Assembly (NCBI GenBank): GCA_019694655.1 | Contig: JAIBBN010000007.1 | Coordinates: 62,001-126,000, forward strand | Origin: Leptospirales bacterium | GTDB taxonomy: Bacteria > Spirochaetota > Leptospiria > Leptospirales > Leptonemataceae | Direction of reading: 5' to 3' | Length of the DNA stretch: 64,000 nt | Shown here: one piece after another, positions 44,055 through 53,927 of the stretch | Numbering within the stretch: the stretch's first letter is position 1 | How the letters are laid out: every line of letters starts with the position of its first letter | The notes under the pieces: generated by a model | What the model saw: the letters and a program-made list of their open reading frames with translations, nothing else | Database searches by the model: none | Told to the model about the DNA's origin: nothing | Position numbers and translations under genes: made by a program

Positions 44055-46520
44055 ATGTCTGAAGATCAGCGCAGCGTCGACCAGGACTCCGCCGGCGGAG
44101 GACTCACGTCGCTTGGAGTCTCGCTTGTAGCCCGCCCCGATGGGCGCTGGTTTGTTGACTTAAGCGACATGCGGCTCTTCACCGGCCTGTCGGTGATCGC
44201 CCGCACTCTGGCCGATGAGCTGCTCGAGCAATCGCGCGCTGGCGTTGTCGACGCCTATGTGCAGCGTCGCCTTGTATCAGATATTTCGCCAGACCTGGTT
44301 GCACTGGGCGTGGGCAGCATAACTGTCTATGCATTGGACGGTTCGCTGCGCGGCGCGGCGGCGGCGCCAGAAGAATTTCATACGCAGCTTCGAACAGTCC
44401 TGGGAACGCTACAACGTCCGCGCTGGGCGTCGCAATTGTTTGCGCCGCCGGAAGCGAATTCGCGCCCGTTGCTGTTCCCTTTCCACTCTGTATTCGAACA
44501 GCAGGAGATTGACTATTTCTTTCTGGTCGAACTGGATCGCTCCGCGCGCTTCATGCGCATCAGCGTCGAGCGCGTCGGCAGCGGTCGCATTGATCTGCAA
44601 CGCTTGCAGCCAGTAGTCATTGATGATTTGCATATGCGCACCTACATCCAGGGCCTTTCGAGGATGGCTCAATCGGTCCACCTTGGCATCTTGCGTGAAT
44701 GCGAAGCAAGTCGAACCGAGTTTTCAGATACGGCGCGCCGCAACGTGCATTTTTTTTCGCAGCTGACTCGCGCTGGATTGCCGGATTGCGATAGCTTAAC
44801 CGTACATTGGCCGGCGGAAGCCAACGAACTTCTGGTACGAGCCGACTATAGCGTTAGCATCGACTTTCTGAAGCGGGTTTTCATCGTCCTTGAAGATCGA
44901 ACAATCGTCGAGCGTCTGCTTGCAGGCGATGCTATCGAAATTCGCAGCCGTCGTTTGCGGGCTTTTCTGGATCTTTCGCGGCGCGGAAGGTGCCTGAATA
45001 TCAGTCTCTTTGAAGCGCGCGACGCAGCCAATATCGAGTATTACCAGAAACGAATGCCCGCTCTGGCGGCGCTTGGCGAGCGTCGTCGCGGCGAGCTGAG
45101 CGGCTGGCGTATTTTTCTGATTCATCATATCACCAGCGAAATACTGGGGGTAATCAAGACTCTGGACGCTCTGGGCGCGGAGCGACTGCATACGCTCTTT
45201 GTAAAGTATGCCGGCTCTACGCCCTCGGACTATCTGGAAGCCTTGCTCACCCTTCCTGAAGATCGGTTTCGCTTCAGCAGCCTGCAGAAGATCGAATCGT
45301 CGACAAGCGTCGATGGCTACTATTTGATTTCTCGGCAGTATTCGCCAATTGACGATCTCGCAGCGCTGGAGGCGGAGCTGGAGATCAATAAGTTGGATTT
45401 TTTCTCGGCGATGAGTCTCTGCGCCGGCCAGCTCTTCTTGCGAGAAGCTGCGGCGGCGCGCAAGGCCAGACAGCGATTGTTAGTTATAGAGGATGGCGGC
45501 TACTTGATGCCAATGCTGAATGATTTGGCTTTGCAGGGCGTCAGCGTCGAGGCGGCGCTGCAGCATTTTGCGCTGTCGCCGGCGGAGCTTGGGATTGGCA
45601 GCGCGGACAGCGAGCTACAGAGCTCGCTTGTGGAGTGGCTTTCGCCTGTGCTTTGTGGTTCGATCGAGCATACGCGCAATGGACTGAATCGACTCGAGGC
45701 TGTGTGCCTGCAACGTGGTCGATTGCAGTGGCCGGCGGCCACCATTGCTGTCTCCGATTTGAAGCGCAACCGCGAGTCGCAAGAGGTCTCAGTTTCTATT
45801 TTACATGCCGTAGAGAGCATACTGCATGGACTGGGTCTGGTATTGAGCGAACGTCGCGCTCTGGTTCTGGGGAGCTGTGGCGCCATTGGCCGAAATCTGA
45901 TGGAGGATCTGTTTGCCAGGCTGGGTGCGGGTCGCGTTTCGGGCGTTGATCTTGTAGAAACGCACGATGCAGACGTCGGGTCAGAAGCTCGAAGGGTGCG
46001 GGACCTGTCGGAACTCAGCGAACGGTCTTTGCTGGAGTCGGATCTGATCCTTGGAGTCATCGGCGAGTCGATTCTTACAGAGCCCTGGTTGGAGAAGCTG
46101 GTTGCCGATCATCGGCGCCGGTCGATCTTTTTTGCCAGCGGATCAACCAAGACCGCAGAGTTCACGCACTTGATCGAATGGTTGCGGCGCCTGCAAACGT
46201 CCGCCGCTCCGCAGATTGGCGGGGTTCCGGTTTCCTTGCAGCAAGAGCTGGTCCGCGATCCGCAGACCGCCCATATCACCGGGAAGCGAATCGAGATCCG
46301 TTTTGACGATGGCCGTCGTCGCTCGCTGTACTTGCTGGGCGGACTCACGCCGATCAATTTCTTGTTTTACGGCGTCCCTACCGAAACAATGGACGCCATA
46401 CTCGCTCAGCTCTTGCAGCTCAGCCTGGGCCTGATCCAGCAGAACCGCAGCAGCAATCTGCCTGCCCGAGCGCTGGCCGTAGATCGGGATATTGATGCCG
46501 ATTGCCGGCCGCTAGCATAA
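44055..46520 (+). CDS. Large protein with S-adenosylhomocysteine-hydrolase-like C-terminal half
   Basis: 821 aa, about twice the size of an ordinary SAH hydrolase. Residues 1-345 match nothing I know. From 347 the text follows SAHH: LSGWRIFLIHHITSEILGVIKTLDALGA (His358 at the HxT site), LLVIEDGGYLMP (Asp480 where the catalytic Asp lies), SIEHTRNGLNRLE (Glu538), WPAATIAVSDLKRNRESQ in place of the VNDSxTKSKFDN block (Lys570 may be kept, Asp and Asn become Glu and Ser), then a Rossmann motif ALVLGSCGAIGRNL at 602-615. It therefore binds NAD-like cofactor, but the reaction may differ. It sits behind a STAS gene and may respond to it. Confidence 0.7.
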   Translation: MSEDQRSVDQDSAGGGLTSLGVSLVARPDGRWFVDLSDMRLFTGLSVIARTLADELLEQSRAGVVDAYVQRRLVSDISPDLVALGVGSITVYALDGSLRGAAAAPEEFHTQLRTVLGTLQRPRWASQLFAPPEANSRPLLFPFHSVFEQQEIDYFFLVELDRSARFMRISVERVGSGRIDLQRLQPVVIDDLHMRTYIQGLSRMAQSVHLGILRECEASRTEFSDTARRNVHFFSQLTRAGLPDCDSLTVHWPAEANELLVRADYSVSIDFLKRVFIVLEDRTIVERLLAGDAIEIRSRRLRAFLDLSRRGRCLNISLFEARDAANIEYYQKRMPALAALGERRRGELSGWRIFLIHHITSEILGVIKTLDALGAERLHTLFVKYAGSTPSDYLEALLTLPEDRFRFSSLQKIESSTSVDGYYLISRQYSPIDDLAALEAELEINKLDFFSAMSLCAGQLFLREAAAARKARQRLLVIEDGGYLMPMLNDLALQGVSVEAALQHFALSPAELGIGSADSELQSSLVEWLSPVLCGSIEHTRNGLNRLEAVCLQRGRLQWPAATIAVSDLKRNRESQEVSVSILHAVESILHGLGLVLSERRALVLGSCGAIGRNLMEDLFARLGAGRVSGVDLVETHDADVGSEARRVRDLSELSERSLLESDLILGVIGESILTEPWLEKLVADHRRRSIFFASGSTKTAEFTHLIEWLRRLQTSAAPQIGGVPVSLQQELVRDPQTAHITGKRIEIRFDDGRRRSLYLLGGLTPINFLFYGVPTETMDAILAQLLQLSLGLIQQNRSSNLPARALAVDRDIDADCRPLA

Positions 46521-46593
46521 GAGCTGAAGGCGTTGGCATAGCGCAGCACAAAGTTTTGGCCCGGCCTGGTTGACATCGGCCGATACCTGAAGA

Positions 46594-47490
46594 GTGGGAC
46601 AGCTGCGATTGTGGATTGCACTGGCCGCTGGGCTGGCGGCCACCCTCTTCTGGGATTCGGAATTGCTGACGCCGATCAGGCTTTTCATTGTATTGATTCA
46701 CGAATTCTGGCATGGCCTTGGCGCGCTGGTCTCCGGCGCAGTACTCCAGCAAGTGCGGATCGATTTTGATGAGAGCGGGGAGACCTTTGTTCGCGGTCTC
46801 ACTACGGGCGCCGGATTTGCACTCACTGTGAGCGCCGGATACATTGGCGCAGCGCTGACCGGCGCCATTCTTCTGAGTCGCGGAATCGCCGGGCAGTGGG
46901 AGCGTGTTACGCTTGGCGCTTTCTCGATCGTTGTCCTCTACATGAGCTATTTGTTCACCGAACCCGGATCGCCGGCCTTTTACACTGGCATAGGCTGGGG
47001 GCTGGGGACGCTGTGCCTCTGTCTTCTGGGTCGCGCTTTTGCCCGGGTTACTCTTCTGACGCTCGGATCGATTGCACTCTGGTACTGCCTTTATGACTTG
47101 CTTGATTTTACGCGCGAGCTGCAGCGCACCGATGCCGGAATATTTGCACGCTATATACAGGCGCAAGATTGGCCGCTGGGCCGTGCGCTGTCGTTGCAGC
47201 AACTGGCCGGGAGCATCTCGCTGATCTGGAGCGCAATCGTTGTTCTCGCCATCGTAATGACGCTGCGTCCGGTCCTGTTTCCGCCCCGCCAGTTCTTGCC
47301 TGCGGAGTCGCCGCCAACGCCCCTTGAAAAAGCATTTCCGGGCGAGATCACGCCGCCGGTTCAGGAGTGGCTATTGTCCAACGGATTTGGACTGGACGGA
47401 AAGCCGCTGCCTGCTGAATTGCTTGAAAGCCCGTCGCCTGAGCCGCTGTCTTCCGCCAGCCCATCGCCGACTGCTGCCAAAATCGAATGA
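46594..47490 (+). CDS. M50B-like integral membrane protein (site-2-protease-like fold)
   Basis: 298 aa from GTG 46594. The first ~230 residues hold six to seven membrane helices with the zinc motif [14 protein letters not shown] (HExxH: His-Glu-Phe-Trp-His), then [18 protein letters not shown] and [11 protein letters not shown] (GN/GP-type loop of the family). This matches the M50B-like protein family, whose proteolytic activity is predicted but little studied. The C-terminal ~70 residues are Pro/Ser-rich and soluble. It overlaps the next gene by 4 bp, linking it to the sugar-nucleotide genes downstream. Confidence 0.85.
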   Translation: MGQLRLWIALAAGLAATLFWDSELLTPIRLFIVLIHEFWHGLGALVSGAVLQQVRIDFDESGETFVRGLTTGAGFALTVSAGYIGAALTGAILLSRGIAGQWERVTLGAFSIVVLYMSYLFTEPGSPAFYTGIGWGLGTLCLCLLGRAFARVTLLTLGSIALWYCLYDLLDFTRELQRTDAGIFARYIQAQDWPLGRALSLQQLAGSISLIWSAIVVLAIVMTLRPVLFPPRQFLPAESPPTPLEKAFPGEITPPVQEWLLSNGFGLDGKPLPAELLESPSPEPLSSASPSPTAAKIE

Positions 47491-48428
47491 AACAAATTGT
47501 CAATCTTGTGGCCGGGGGGGCCGGCTTTATTGGTTCGCACCTCTGCCGCGAACTTCTGTCGCGCGGTCAATATGTGATTTGCGTAGATAACTTCTTTACT
47601 GGCGCGCACGCAAACATTGCCGACTTGCGCGGCGAGACCTCCTTTGAAGTAATCCGCCACGATATTACAGAAAGCCTTGTCGTTGAAGCGGATCGGATCT
47701 ACAATCTCGCCTGTCCAGCCAGCCCTCAGCACTACCAGTACAATCCGATCAAGACGATGAAGACCTCCGTGGTGGGGACAATGAATATGCTCGGGCTCGC
47801 AACGCGTCTCCGTGCGCGTATCTTGCAGGCCAGCACCTCTGAGGTCTACGGGGACCCGCAAGTCCACCCGCAGCCGGAATCTTACTGGGGAAACGTAAAC
47901 ATTGCCGGCATTCGCTCCTGTTACGATGAGGGAAAGCGGGCGGCGGAAACTCTCTGCTATGACTATCATCGCCAGAATCAAACTGATATTCGGGTAGTAC
48001 GTATATTCAATACCTACGGACCAAATATGGTGGAAAATGACGGGCGAGTTGTTTCCAATTTTGTTGTCCAGGCCCTTCGCGGAGAGGATATCACGATCTA
48101 CGGCGACGGTTCGCAAACGCGATCCTTTTGCTTTGTAAGCGATCTGGTTCGAGGCTTTCTAGATTTTATGGACCTGGATGGGTTCATTGGCCCGATGAAT
48201 CTGGGAAACGATCAAGAACATACTGTACTGCAGTTGGCCACGCGCGTAATCGAGCTGACTGGATCGTCCAGCAAGATCGTTCATCGTCCGCTTCCTCAGG
48301 ATGATCCACTGCGCCGCAAACCGGATTTGCAAACGGCGCGTCAGCGCATCGGTTATGAGCCAGGGGTGCCGCTGGATGAAGGTCTGCGACAGACCATCGA
48401 CTATTTTCGTCGCGCCCTGCAGAATTGA
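47487..48428 (+). CDS. UDP-glucuronate decarboxylase (UDP-xylose synthase) type NAD-dependent epimerase
   Basis: 313 aa extended SDR. NAD-binding [10 protein letters not shown] at 9-18 and catalytic Tyr146 with Lys150 in [12 protein letters not shown]. The blocks [23 protein letters not shown] and [25 protein letters not shown], with the GGAGFIG start and the [20 protein letters not shown] segment, match UDP-glucuronate decarboxylases closely. Product would be UDP-xylose, used in surface glycans. Overlaps the M50B-like gene before and the glycosyltransferase gene after, each by 4 bp. Confidence 0.9.
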   Translation: MKQIVNLVAGGAGFIGSHLCRELLSRGQYVICVDNFFTGAHANIADLRGETSFEVIRHDITESLVVEADRIYNLACPASPQHYQYNPIKTMKTSVVGTMNMLGLATRLRARILQASTSEVYGDPQVHPQPESYWGNVNIAGIRSCYDEGKRAAETLCYDYHRQNQTDIRVVRIFNTYGPNMVENDGRVVSNFVVQALRGEDITIYGDGSQTRSFCFVSDLVRGFLDFMDLDGFIGPMNLGNDQEHTVLQLATRVIELTGSSSKIVHRPLPQDDPLRRKPDLQTARQRIGYEPGVPLDEGLRQTIDYFRRALQN

Positions 48429-49429
48429 AAGCAACAGACGGCCGAGTCCTGGTCTATCGCAGCGGCGCCCTTGGCGACGTTCTGTGTACTTTGCCAGCAA
48501 TCGAATTCGCACGTCGCAGATTTGCGGAATGCGGGGCGGGATTGGCGCTGGCCGCGCCCGCTGCCCTGATTCCGCTGCTCCGTCGCTGCGAGCCGAATAC
48601 GCAGCTGATAGCAAGTGAATCGGCGCAGTGGGCTTCGTTGTTCGTTTCGCCGCCACAATTCGAACCGCGTCTATCCGAATATCGCTACGCCCTTGTTTTC
48701 GCAGTTGATGCTGCGGTCGAAGCCCAGTTGTGCGCAAGCAGAGTAGAGGCTGCGCTGATTGCAGGACGCCCGGCGCCATTTGATCCGGGTAGAAATGCCA
48801 GGTCGCAGCGCGTCGATTGCCAGTACGCCAGATTTGTTTGCGAGGCCTTGCAGAGATTCAAGATTTCCAAAGAAACAGATATTCAAGACGCTCTGCAGCT
48901 TTGTGAGACCTTTGTTTTACGAATTCAGAACGGGAATGGCGTCAAGACCGCAGGGGTCGATTCTGATTTGCCGCCGCTGGCAGTATTCGCTGTTGGGGCC
49001 GGAAGCCGCGACCGACGATTGCCGGCACAATGGCTGTTGTCCGGAGCTCGGCTCTGGCGTCAGCTCGGAGGTCGTTGTGTCTTTTCGTCCGGCCCGGCAG
49101 ACGATGAGGCGCTGCGTCTGCTGAGGGCGGAGTCTGCGGCCGAGGAACTCCCCGGTCCTGTATTTTCCGGCGATCTTGAGCAGCTGGCTCTATTGCTGTG
49201 CGGCGCTGCGCTTTGCACCGGAGCTGATAGCGGCGTGCTTCATCTTGCGGCGGCGCTTGGTCGGCCAAATCTGAGCGTCTTTACAAACAGCGATGTGCGC
49301 ATCTGGGCCCCGCGCGGCGTTTGGTCCAGGCAGATTGCTGAAGATCCTGACTGCTGCGAGGAAAAAAGCGCGATGGAACTCTGGTCAAATGCAATCGTTG
49401 GATACTATGGTGCTATCAAGCATTCTTAG
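48425..49429 (+). CDS. Glycosyltransferase family 9 (heptosyltransferase-like)
   Basis: 334 aa if it starts at TTG 48425, overlapping the preceding stop; no better start is visible. GT-B fold: [19 protein letters not shown] is the GALGDxxxxxP acceptor motif, [23 protein letters not shown] the AGS.. linker, and [26 protein letters not shown] the donor-binding TGaDSGxxHlAaaLg motif. These identify the ADP-heptose:LPS heptosyltransferase family, though the sugar is not certain; the adjacent UDP-xylose enzyme makes a different donor possible. It is convergent with, and touches, the CPBP gene. Confidence 0.88.
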   Translation: MKATDGRVLVYRSGALGDVLCTLPAIEFARRRFAECGAGLALAAPAALIPLLRRCEPNTQLIASESAQWASLFVSPPQFEPRLSEYRYALVFAVDAAVEAQLCASRVEAALIAGRPAPFDPGRNARSQRVDCQYARFVCEALQRFKISKETDIQDALQLCETFVLRIQNGNGVKTAGVDSDLPPLAVFAVGAGSRDRRLPAQWLLSGARLWRQLGGRCVFSSGPADDEALRLLRAESAAEELPGPVFSGDLEQLALLLCGAALCTGADSGVLHLAAALGRPNLSVFTNSDVRIWAPRGVWSRQIAEDPDCCEEKSAMELWSNAIVGYYGAIKHS

Positions 49430-50166
49430 GGACCGGCGCCGAGGCCTGTAACGCTGAACATTGCCCAGGCATTGTTCAGTGCATGCATCGCTACCGAGGT
49501 CCAGATGGAACGACTTTGCATTCTTGCTGCGCCCAACAACAGCCCGACGATGAACAATACGATCAGATAGTACCACTCATACTGTAAATGCAGGGATGCA
49601 AACAGAGCCCCGCTGATAACGACCCCTGCCGCCTGCCGGCGTCGACGGCCTTCAAAACTGAACAGTAAGAGACCCCGGAAGAGAACTTCTTCCGAAATTG
49701 GCGCAGCAATACAAACGGCGATATAGAGCAGCGGCAGGCTGGCGGCGCTATTGACTATTTCAAATACGGCGTCGGGCGTCACGGGCAGATGGAACAATTC
49801 AAAAATCCATCCGGCGAGAAAGTTGAAAGCGAAGAGCAATAGGCTCCAGAGTAAGATCGATCGCCAGGCGGGACGGCGCAGCGCAAAGTAGTCGATCCAG
49901 TCGGCGGCGGCGACGCCTGCTCGCGGAGCGACGGCTGCACAGGCCGCAGCGATGCTCAGCAAGGAGCTGATGCAGGCTGCGACCGAAATCCAGGCCGGAA
50001 GCAAGCCCAACAGCGCCATAGGCAGGGTCGGAACCGCCTGTGCCATGAAGGCGGCGCCAATCACCAATGGCAGCGCAAGTAGCGGATGCCAGGCCCGAGC
50101 CCGGGAGGCAAGTTCAGCGGTGTTTGATGGCACAGGACACTTTGCCGGGGCTGTCCGTGCGGTCAA
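49426..50166 (-). CDS. CPBP family intramembrane metalloprotease
   Basis: 246 aa, about eight membrane helices. Family motifs are intact: ISEEVLFRGLLL (EExxxR, the catalytic Glu pair and Arg), ALFASLHLQ (FxxxH) and ALNNAW (HxxxN as MHALNN). Such proteases process prenylated or bacterial peptide substrates; in bacteria their partners are mostly unknown. The start is uncertain: TTG 50166 or GTG 50133, neither with a good ribosome-binding site. Divergent from the DUF6580-like gene. Confidence 0.88.
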   Translation of the reverse strand: MTARTAPAKCPVPSNTAELASRARAWHPLLALPLVIGAAFMAQAVPTLPMALLGLLPAWISVAACISSLLSIAAACAAVAPRAGVAAADWIDYFALRRPAWRSILLWSLLLFAFNFLAGWIFELFHLPVTPDAVFEIVNSAASLPLLYIAVCIAAPISEEVLFRGLLLFSFEGRRRRQAAGVVISGALFASLHLQYEWYYLIVLFIVGLLLGAARMQSRSIWTSVAMHALNNAWAMFSVTGLGAGP

Positions 50167-50230
50167 CGCCTGGCCAGATCGATGCCGAATTCAGACTTGA
50201 CGGTCCTCCATTGAGGCTTGCACTGGAAAA

Positions 50231-50857
50231 ATGAGAAGTGAACGACTGCAAAGCATCCTGGTGGCGGCGGTTTTGATCATCGTAGCTGCGGGATACAGAC
50301 TGCTGCCCGATGGCATTCGTCCAAGCAACTTCCAGGCTGTAGGCGCAGTCGCTCTTTTTTCGGGCTTCTATTTTGCTTCCGCGCGGGCCTTTGCATGGCT
50401 TGTGCCGATGGCGGCAATGATCTTGAGCAACCTTGTAATTGGCGGCTACGAGTTTGATCAGATGCTCGTGGTCAATGCGGCCATCGTATTGCCTGCATTC
50501 TATGGTTATCGACTGCAGCACGAGGGCCGCCTTATTCAAAGGCTTTCGGAGGCGGCGCCGCTATTTCGTTCCTTTGCGCAGATGGGACGCATCGCGCTCT
50601 ACTCCCTTGGCGGCAGCCTGCTGTTTTTCATTCTGTCCAATTTTGCCGTATGGCTGTTCAGCGGGATGTACCCGGTGAACTTTGAAGGACTGGTCCAGTG
50701 CTATCTAATGGCCATTCCGTTCTATGGCCAGGACACTTCGATGAGCTTTCTCGGCGGATCCATTCTTGGCGATCTATGTTTCAATGGACTATTCTTTGGC
50801 GCCTGGGCGCTCTACACGCAAACGCGCCGCCTGCCCTACATTCCGGCGGCAATCTAA
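50231..50857 (+). CDS. DUF6580-like membrane protein (ECF-transporter S-component-like)
   Basis: 208 aa with five to six hydrophobic segments. IRPSNFQAVGAVALFSGFYFASARAFAWLVPMAAMILSNLVIGGY is the family pattern (P.NF.P..A.ALF.GA......W..P...M..SD), related to S components of vitamin ECF transporters. FEGLVQCYLMAIPFYGQDTSMSFLGG is the second conserved block (PFF..tl.G). Substrate unknown. The start ATG 50231 follows TGGAAAA. It is convergent with the amino acid permease gene, with a hairpin between the two. Confidence 0.8.
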   Translation: MRSERLQSILVAAVLIIVAAGYRLLPDGIRPSNFQAVGAVALFSGFYFASARAFAWLVPMAAMILSNLVIGGYEFDQMLVVNAAIVLPAFYGYRLQHEGRLIQRLSEAAPLFRSFAQMGRIALYSLGGSLLFFILSNFAVWLFSGMYPVNFEGLVQCYLMAIPFYGQDTSMSFLGGSILGDLCFNGLFFGAWALYTQTRRLPYIPAAI

Positions 50858-50866
50858 GCAAAGCCC

Positions 50867-50892
50867 GCTGCAGCAGATCAACCTGCTGCAGC
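50867..50892. terminator. Perfect 10-bp hairpin between convergent genes
   Basis: GCTGCAGCAG, loop ATCAAC, CTGCTGCAGC: a perfect inverted repeat between the stop of the DUF6580-like gene (plus) and the end of the permease gene (minus), whose stop codon falls within the loop. No T-run follows on either strand, so it is a bidirectional terminator candidate or mRNA end-protecting hairpin rather than a textbook one. Confidence 0.45.
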
Positions 50893-52338
50893 CGTGCCGG
50901 CTCTTGCTCTACGTTTGATCACTACCAGACGATAGTAAGCTAAGCCGCTGGCCGTCAGGGCGACGCCCAGCAGCGAATCCCACGGCCGGTCGTAGAGAGT
51001 TAGCGCGGCAAACCAGACCTGAATTGCAAGAGTCAAGCCCAGGGTTAGCGGCAGCCACGGCGTGCGGAAAGGCCGCGCCACGGATGACAGTTTGTGTCGC
51101 AGTACCCAAACTGCGGCGAAGGTCGAAATATTGAAGATGGTCGAGGTAAAACTGAAAAAGTCGATGACTCGATCATAGGAACGCCCTGCGCCGAGGTACC
51201 TTCCGCCATATGATGCAAATAGCAGGAGCAGCGTAGCCCACAGCGCCTGCAAGAGGATCGCTTGATTGGGCGACCCGTAACGTGGATGCAGTCGAGACAT
51301 GCGCTGAAAAAGCAGTCCGTCTCTGGCCATGGCGTACCAGGTGCGCGCCTTTACCAGGACTTGAGTACTTACATTGCCTCCGGCGCTGAGCAAAATCGCC
51401 GCGCCAATGAGAGCGGCGCCCGCGACGCCGACCGCTTGCTGCATTGCCGCCGTAGCTACGCCTTTTTGCACATGAATCATCTGGATCGCGCCCAGCTGAT
51501 AAAGATAGCCAACATTCACTGCAAAGTAAATCAACATGACGCCGCCGATGCCGAATAGCAGCGAAAGCGGCAGATTGCGGGAAGGATTGCGCACCTCCTC
51601 GGCGACATAGGTTGCGCCCTCCCAGCCTGAATAGGCAAAGAAACCGTAGCGCAATGCAGCTGCTACGCCAAGCATCGTTCGCCAATCGAGCGACTCGGGC
51701 CAGAAGGGTAAAAAGGCAGCTGCGCCTCTGCCTGGCGCGCCAAAGCAGACCACGACAATAGCCGCCAACGCAATCAGTTTAAGGGAACTTATGATATTCT
51801 GCGTTCGACCTGACAGCAATACGCCAAAGCAATTCGCTGCACTCATCAGCCAGATAAGCGCCAGCGCCGCCAGGGGCTCAGCTGCATCAGGCAGCACGAG
51901 CCCCGCGTTGTGTAACAACTCGACAAGAGTTTCTCCAAAAAAAATGGCAACAGCGACAATGGCTGCCGTTTCGGAGACAAAAAACATGGCCCAGCCGCGC
52001 AGGAACGTCCAGAATTCGGGATAAGCTGCCCGCAAGTAGGCGTAGGGCCCGCCGGATCGCGGCAGAAGCGCTACCAGCTCGGCGTAGCAAAGTGCGCCAA
52101 GAATTGTGGCAGCGCCGCCGAGCGCCCAGGCGAGCAGGAAGAAACCAACGCTCAGCCTCTGGCCATCGATTTGAATGCCGCCCTGAGTAACCGCTGCGAG
52201 ACTCACTGCGGCCATCATCACGCCGGGCGTGCGAAAAATGCCGGACCCGATAATACGTCCGACGACGATGGAAAGCGTTTCAGCCAGGCCCAGATCGCGG
52301 CGAAGCTGCCGGTCTGCTCCAGATTGATCGCCAACCAT
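50878..52338 (-). CDS. APC-family amino acid permease
   Basis: 486 aa, about twelve membrane helices. LAETLSIVVGRIIGSGIFRTP is the TM1 glycine-rich substrate and ion site (GxGIF type) of the amino acid-polyamine-organocation superfamily. FAYSGWEGATYVAEEVRNPSRNLP is the TM6 and loop motif (f..y.Gw..ana.e.vkNP.r..P). It lies 6 bp downstream of ilvE on the same strand, so it may carry branched-chain or other neutral amino acids; that link is inference. Confidence 0.9.
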   Translation of the reverse strand: MVGDQSGADRQLRRDLGLAETLSIVVGRIIGSGIFRTPGVMMAAVSLAAVTQGGIQIDGQRLSVGFFLLAWALGGAATILGALCYAELVALLPRSGGPYAYLRAAYPEFWTFLRGWAMFFVSETAAIVAVAIFFGETLVELLHNAGLVLPDAAEPLAALALIWLMSAANCFGVLLSGRTQNIISSLKLIALAAIVVVCFGAPGRGAAAFLPFWPESLDWRTMLGVAAALRYGFFAYSGWEGATYVAEEVRNPSRNLPLSLLFGIGGVMLIYFAVNVGYLYQLGAIQMIHVQKGVATAAMQQAVGVAGAALIGAAILLSAGGNVSTQVLVKARTWYAMARDGLLFQRMSRLHPRYGSPNQAILLQALWATLLLLFASYGGRYLGAGRSYDRVIDFFSFTSTIFNISTFAAVWVLRHKLSSVARPFRTPWLPLTLGLTLAIQVWFAALTLYDRPWDSLLGVALTASGLAYYRLVVIKRRARAGTAAAG

Positions 52339-52344
52339 ATTCGC

Positions 52345-53277
52345 TCAATACACTGGCGTCAGCCAGCGGCTATATCGTTCTTCTTCGCCGAGCACAGCGG
52401 CCTGAAAAAGGTCGCGGATTTGCCGGGAGATCGGCCCGATCGCGCCATCGCCAATCGGGCGACGGTCGATTTCGCTGATCCAGGCGACCTGTGCGCCGGT
52501 GCCACAGAAGAAGGCCTCATCTGCAATGTACAACTCGGAGCGAGCGATGTCGCGCTCCATGGTTGCGATGCCCAGATCGCTGGCCATTTCCAGAATGCTG
52601 CGCCGGGTGATACCCTCGAGAATCGCTGCACTGAGCGGAGGCGTAATCAAGACGTTGTCGCGGACAACAAAAATGTTTTCGGCGCTGCCCTCGCTGACAA
52701 AGCCGCGCGAATCAAGAAATATCGCCTCATCAAAGCCATTCTGGATTGCTTCCGATTTTGCCAGCGCAGAGTTGATATAGCCGCCGCCGGACTTGGAGCG
52801 AGTCGGAATGATATTGTCGTCGATCCGACGCCAGCTGGAAACTGCGGCGCGCAGGCCGCCCGTCGTGTCGAGATAGTCATCCAGCGGGATGGTGTAGATG
52901 CAAAATTCGTCGCTGACATCGTGCAGACGAGGCGAGAGCTGCAGCGCATTCTTATAGAGAAAGGGTCGAAAGTAGGTGTTGGAACGGAAGTTATTCTGTC
53001 TGCTGAGTTCCAGGGTGGCGTCAACCATTTGTTGTTGGTCAAGCGGAGGGCGCATTTGCATAATGCGCGCACTGCGAGTCAAGCGACGGTAGTGATCGGA
53101 AAGTCGAAACAGATAGAGTTGCTGTTGTCGTCCGTTGTAATATCCGCGAATACCGCCGAAAACCATCGTGCCATATTGAAGCGCATGGGTTGCCACATTG
53201 ATATTGCACTCCGACAGCCGGCGAAACTCGCCGCGGAAGTAGGCGATGCTATCAAGCTGTATGGCCATGTCGATCAT
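52345..53277 (-). CDS. ilvE: Branched-chain amino acid aminotransferase
   Basis: 310 aa class IV PLP enzyme; ATG 53268 is an alternative start. NVATHALQYGTMVFGGIRGY is the start block of the family; SKSGGGYINSALAKSEAI holds the PLP-binding Lys; DEAIFLDSRGFVSEGSAENIFVV is the second signature with Glu and the PLP-binding segment; ITRRSILEMASDLGI and EAFFCGTGAQVAWISEID complete it. Transfers the amino group to make Leu, Ile and Val. Followed 6 bp later by an amino acid permease gene, likely in one operon. Confidence 0.95.
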   Translation of the reverse strand: MIDMAIQLDSIAYFRGEFRRLSECNINVATHALQYGTMVFGGIRGYYNGRQQQLYLFRLSDHYRRLTRSARIMQMRPPLDQQQMVDATLELSRQNNFRSNTYFRPFLYKNALQLSPRLHDVSDEFCIYTIPLDDYLDTTGGLRAAVSSWRRIDDNIIPTRSKSGGGYINSALAKSEAIQNGFDEAIFLDSRGFVSEGSAENIFVVRDNVLITPPLSAAILEGITRRSILEMASDLGIATMERDIARSELYIADEAFFCGTGAQVAWISEIDRRPIGDGAIGPISRQIRDLFQAAVLGEEERYSRWLTPVY

Positions 53278-53328
53278 GGCCGGACCTCAGCCCTCTGGCG
53301 TCAACTCTGTCCAGGCGGCAGGATTGCT

Positions 53329-53823
53329 TCAAACGTCCAGCTGGGCGTCGTCGGCGCGCTCCAGATCAAAAAAGACGCTGTAGCCGGGACCTTTGCCTCG
53401 CGACAGCGTCGAGTCCAGCTGGGACAGTTGACGCGATGCCTCCGCCGAAATTTGCAGCTCTTCGCTTTCGTCTGAGCTCAATCGGCTGCGCAACAGGAAG
53501 CGAGCAATCTCTCTGCTTCCCTGATTGGCCGGCGTCACCAGCAGTTCCAGAGGAGAAGGCGCCAGGGCAAAGGGAGGACCTTGCAGCAGGGCGTGTAATA
53601 ATCCAAGTACGCTGGAGGCCGCAAAGGGAAGCTGAATGGGAAGACCTGGGGCGATGGCAATCAACACCCGACGGACGCCATTTGCAGCAAAGGGTCGATT
53701 CAATTCTTCATGCAAGGACCAGAGACGAAGCGGCTGCTCCTTTGATAAGGAGTGGCTGCCCGCGCCTCCGCCTTCGCTTCGACCCGGCAGTCGCCATTGG
53801 TACGGTCCGTGGGAGTGGTCCAT
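53329..53823 (-). CDS. Hypothetical soluble protein
   Basis: 164 aa from ATG 53823 (frame open to 53859). No signal peptide or membrane helix. Contains GVRRVLIAIAPGLPIQLPFAASSVLGLLHALL, a hydrophobic strand-turn-helix, then EIARFLLRSRLSSDESEELQISAEASRQLSQLDSTL and a final GPGYSVFFDLERADDAQ. No family known. It lies between ilvE (51 bp) and the PP2C phosphatase gene, all on the minus strand, and might belong to the signalling cassette upstream. Confidence 0.55.
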   Translation of the reverse strand: MDHSHGPYQWRLPGRSEGGGAGSHSLSKEQPLRLWSLHEELNRPFAANGVRRVLIAIAPGLPIQLPFAASSVLGLLHALLQGPPFALAPSPLELLVTPANQGSREIARFLLRSRLSSDESEELQISAEASRQLSQLDSTLSRGKGPGYSVFFDLERADDAQLDV

Positions 53824-53927
53824 CGCTGGCAGTCCTTGCCATATTCGACGCCGCGGCAAGAATCGGCAGCATACTTTCCACTAGCTTTGACCGAAGCCTT
53901 ACGAAGAACTCACGATCTCGCCAAAAA

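Noticed and set aside
52171-53475. 434-codon plus-strand open frame opposite the permease and ilvE
   Set aside because: Spans two well-supported minus-strand genes antisense and has no recognisable domain.
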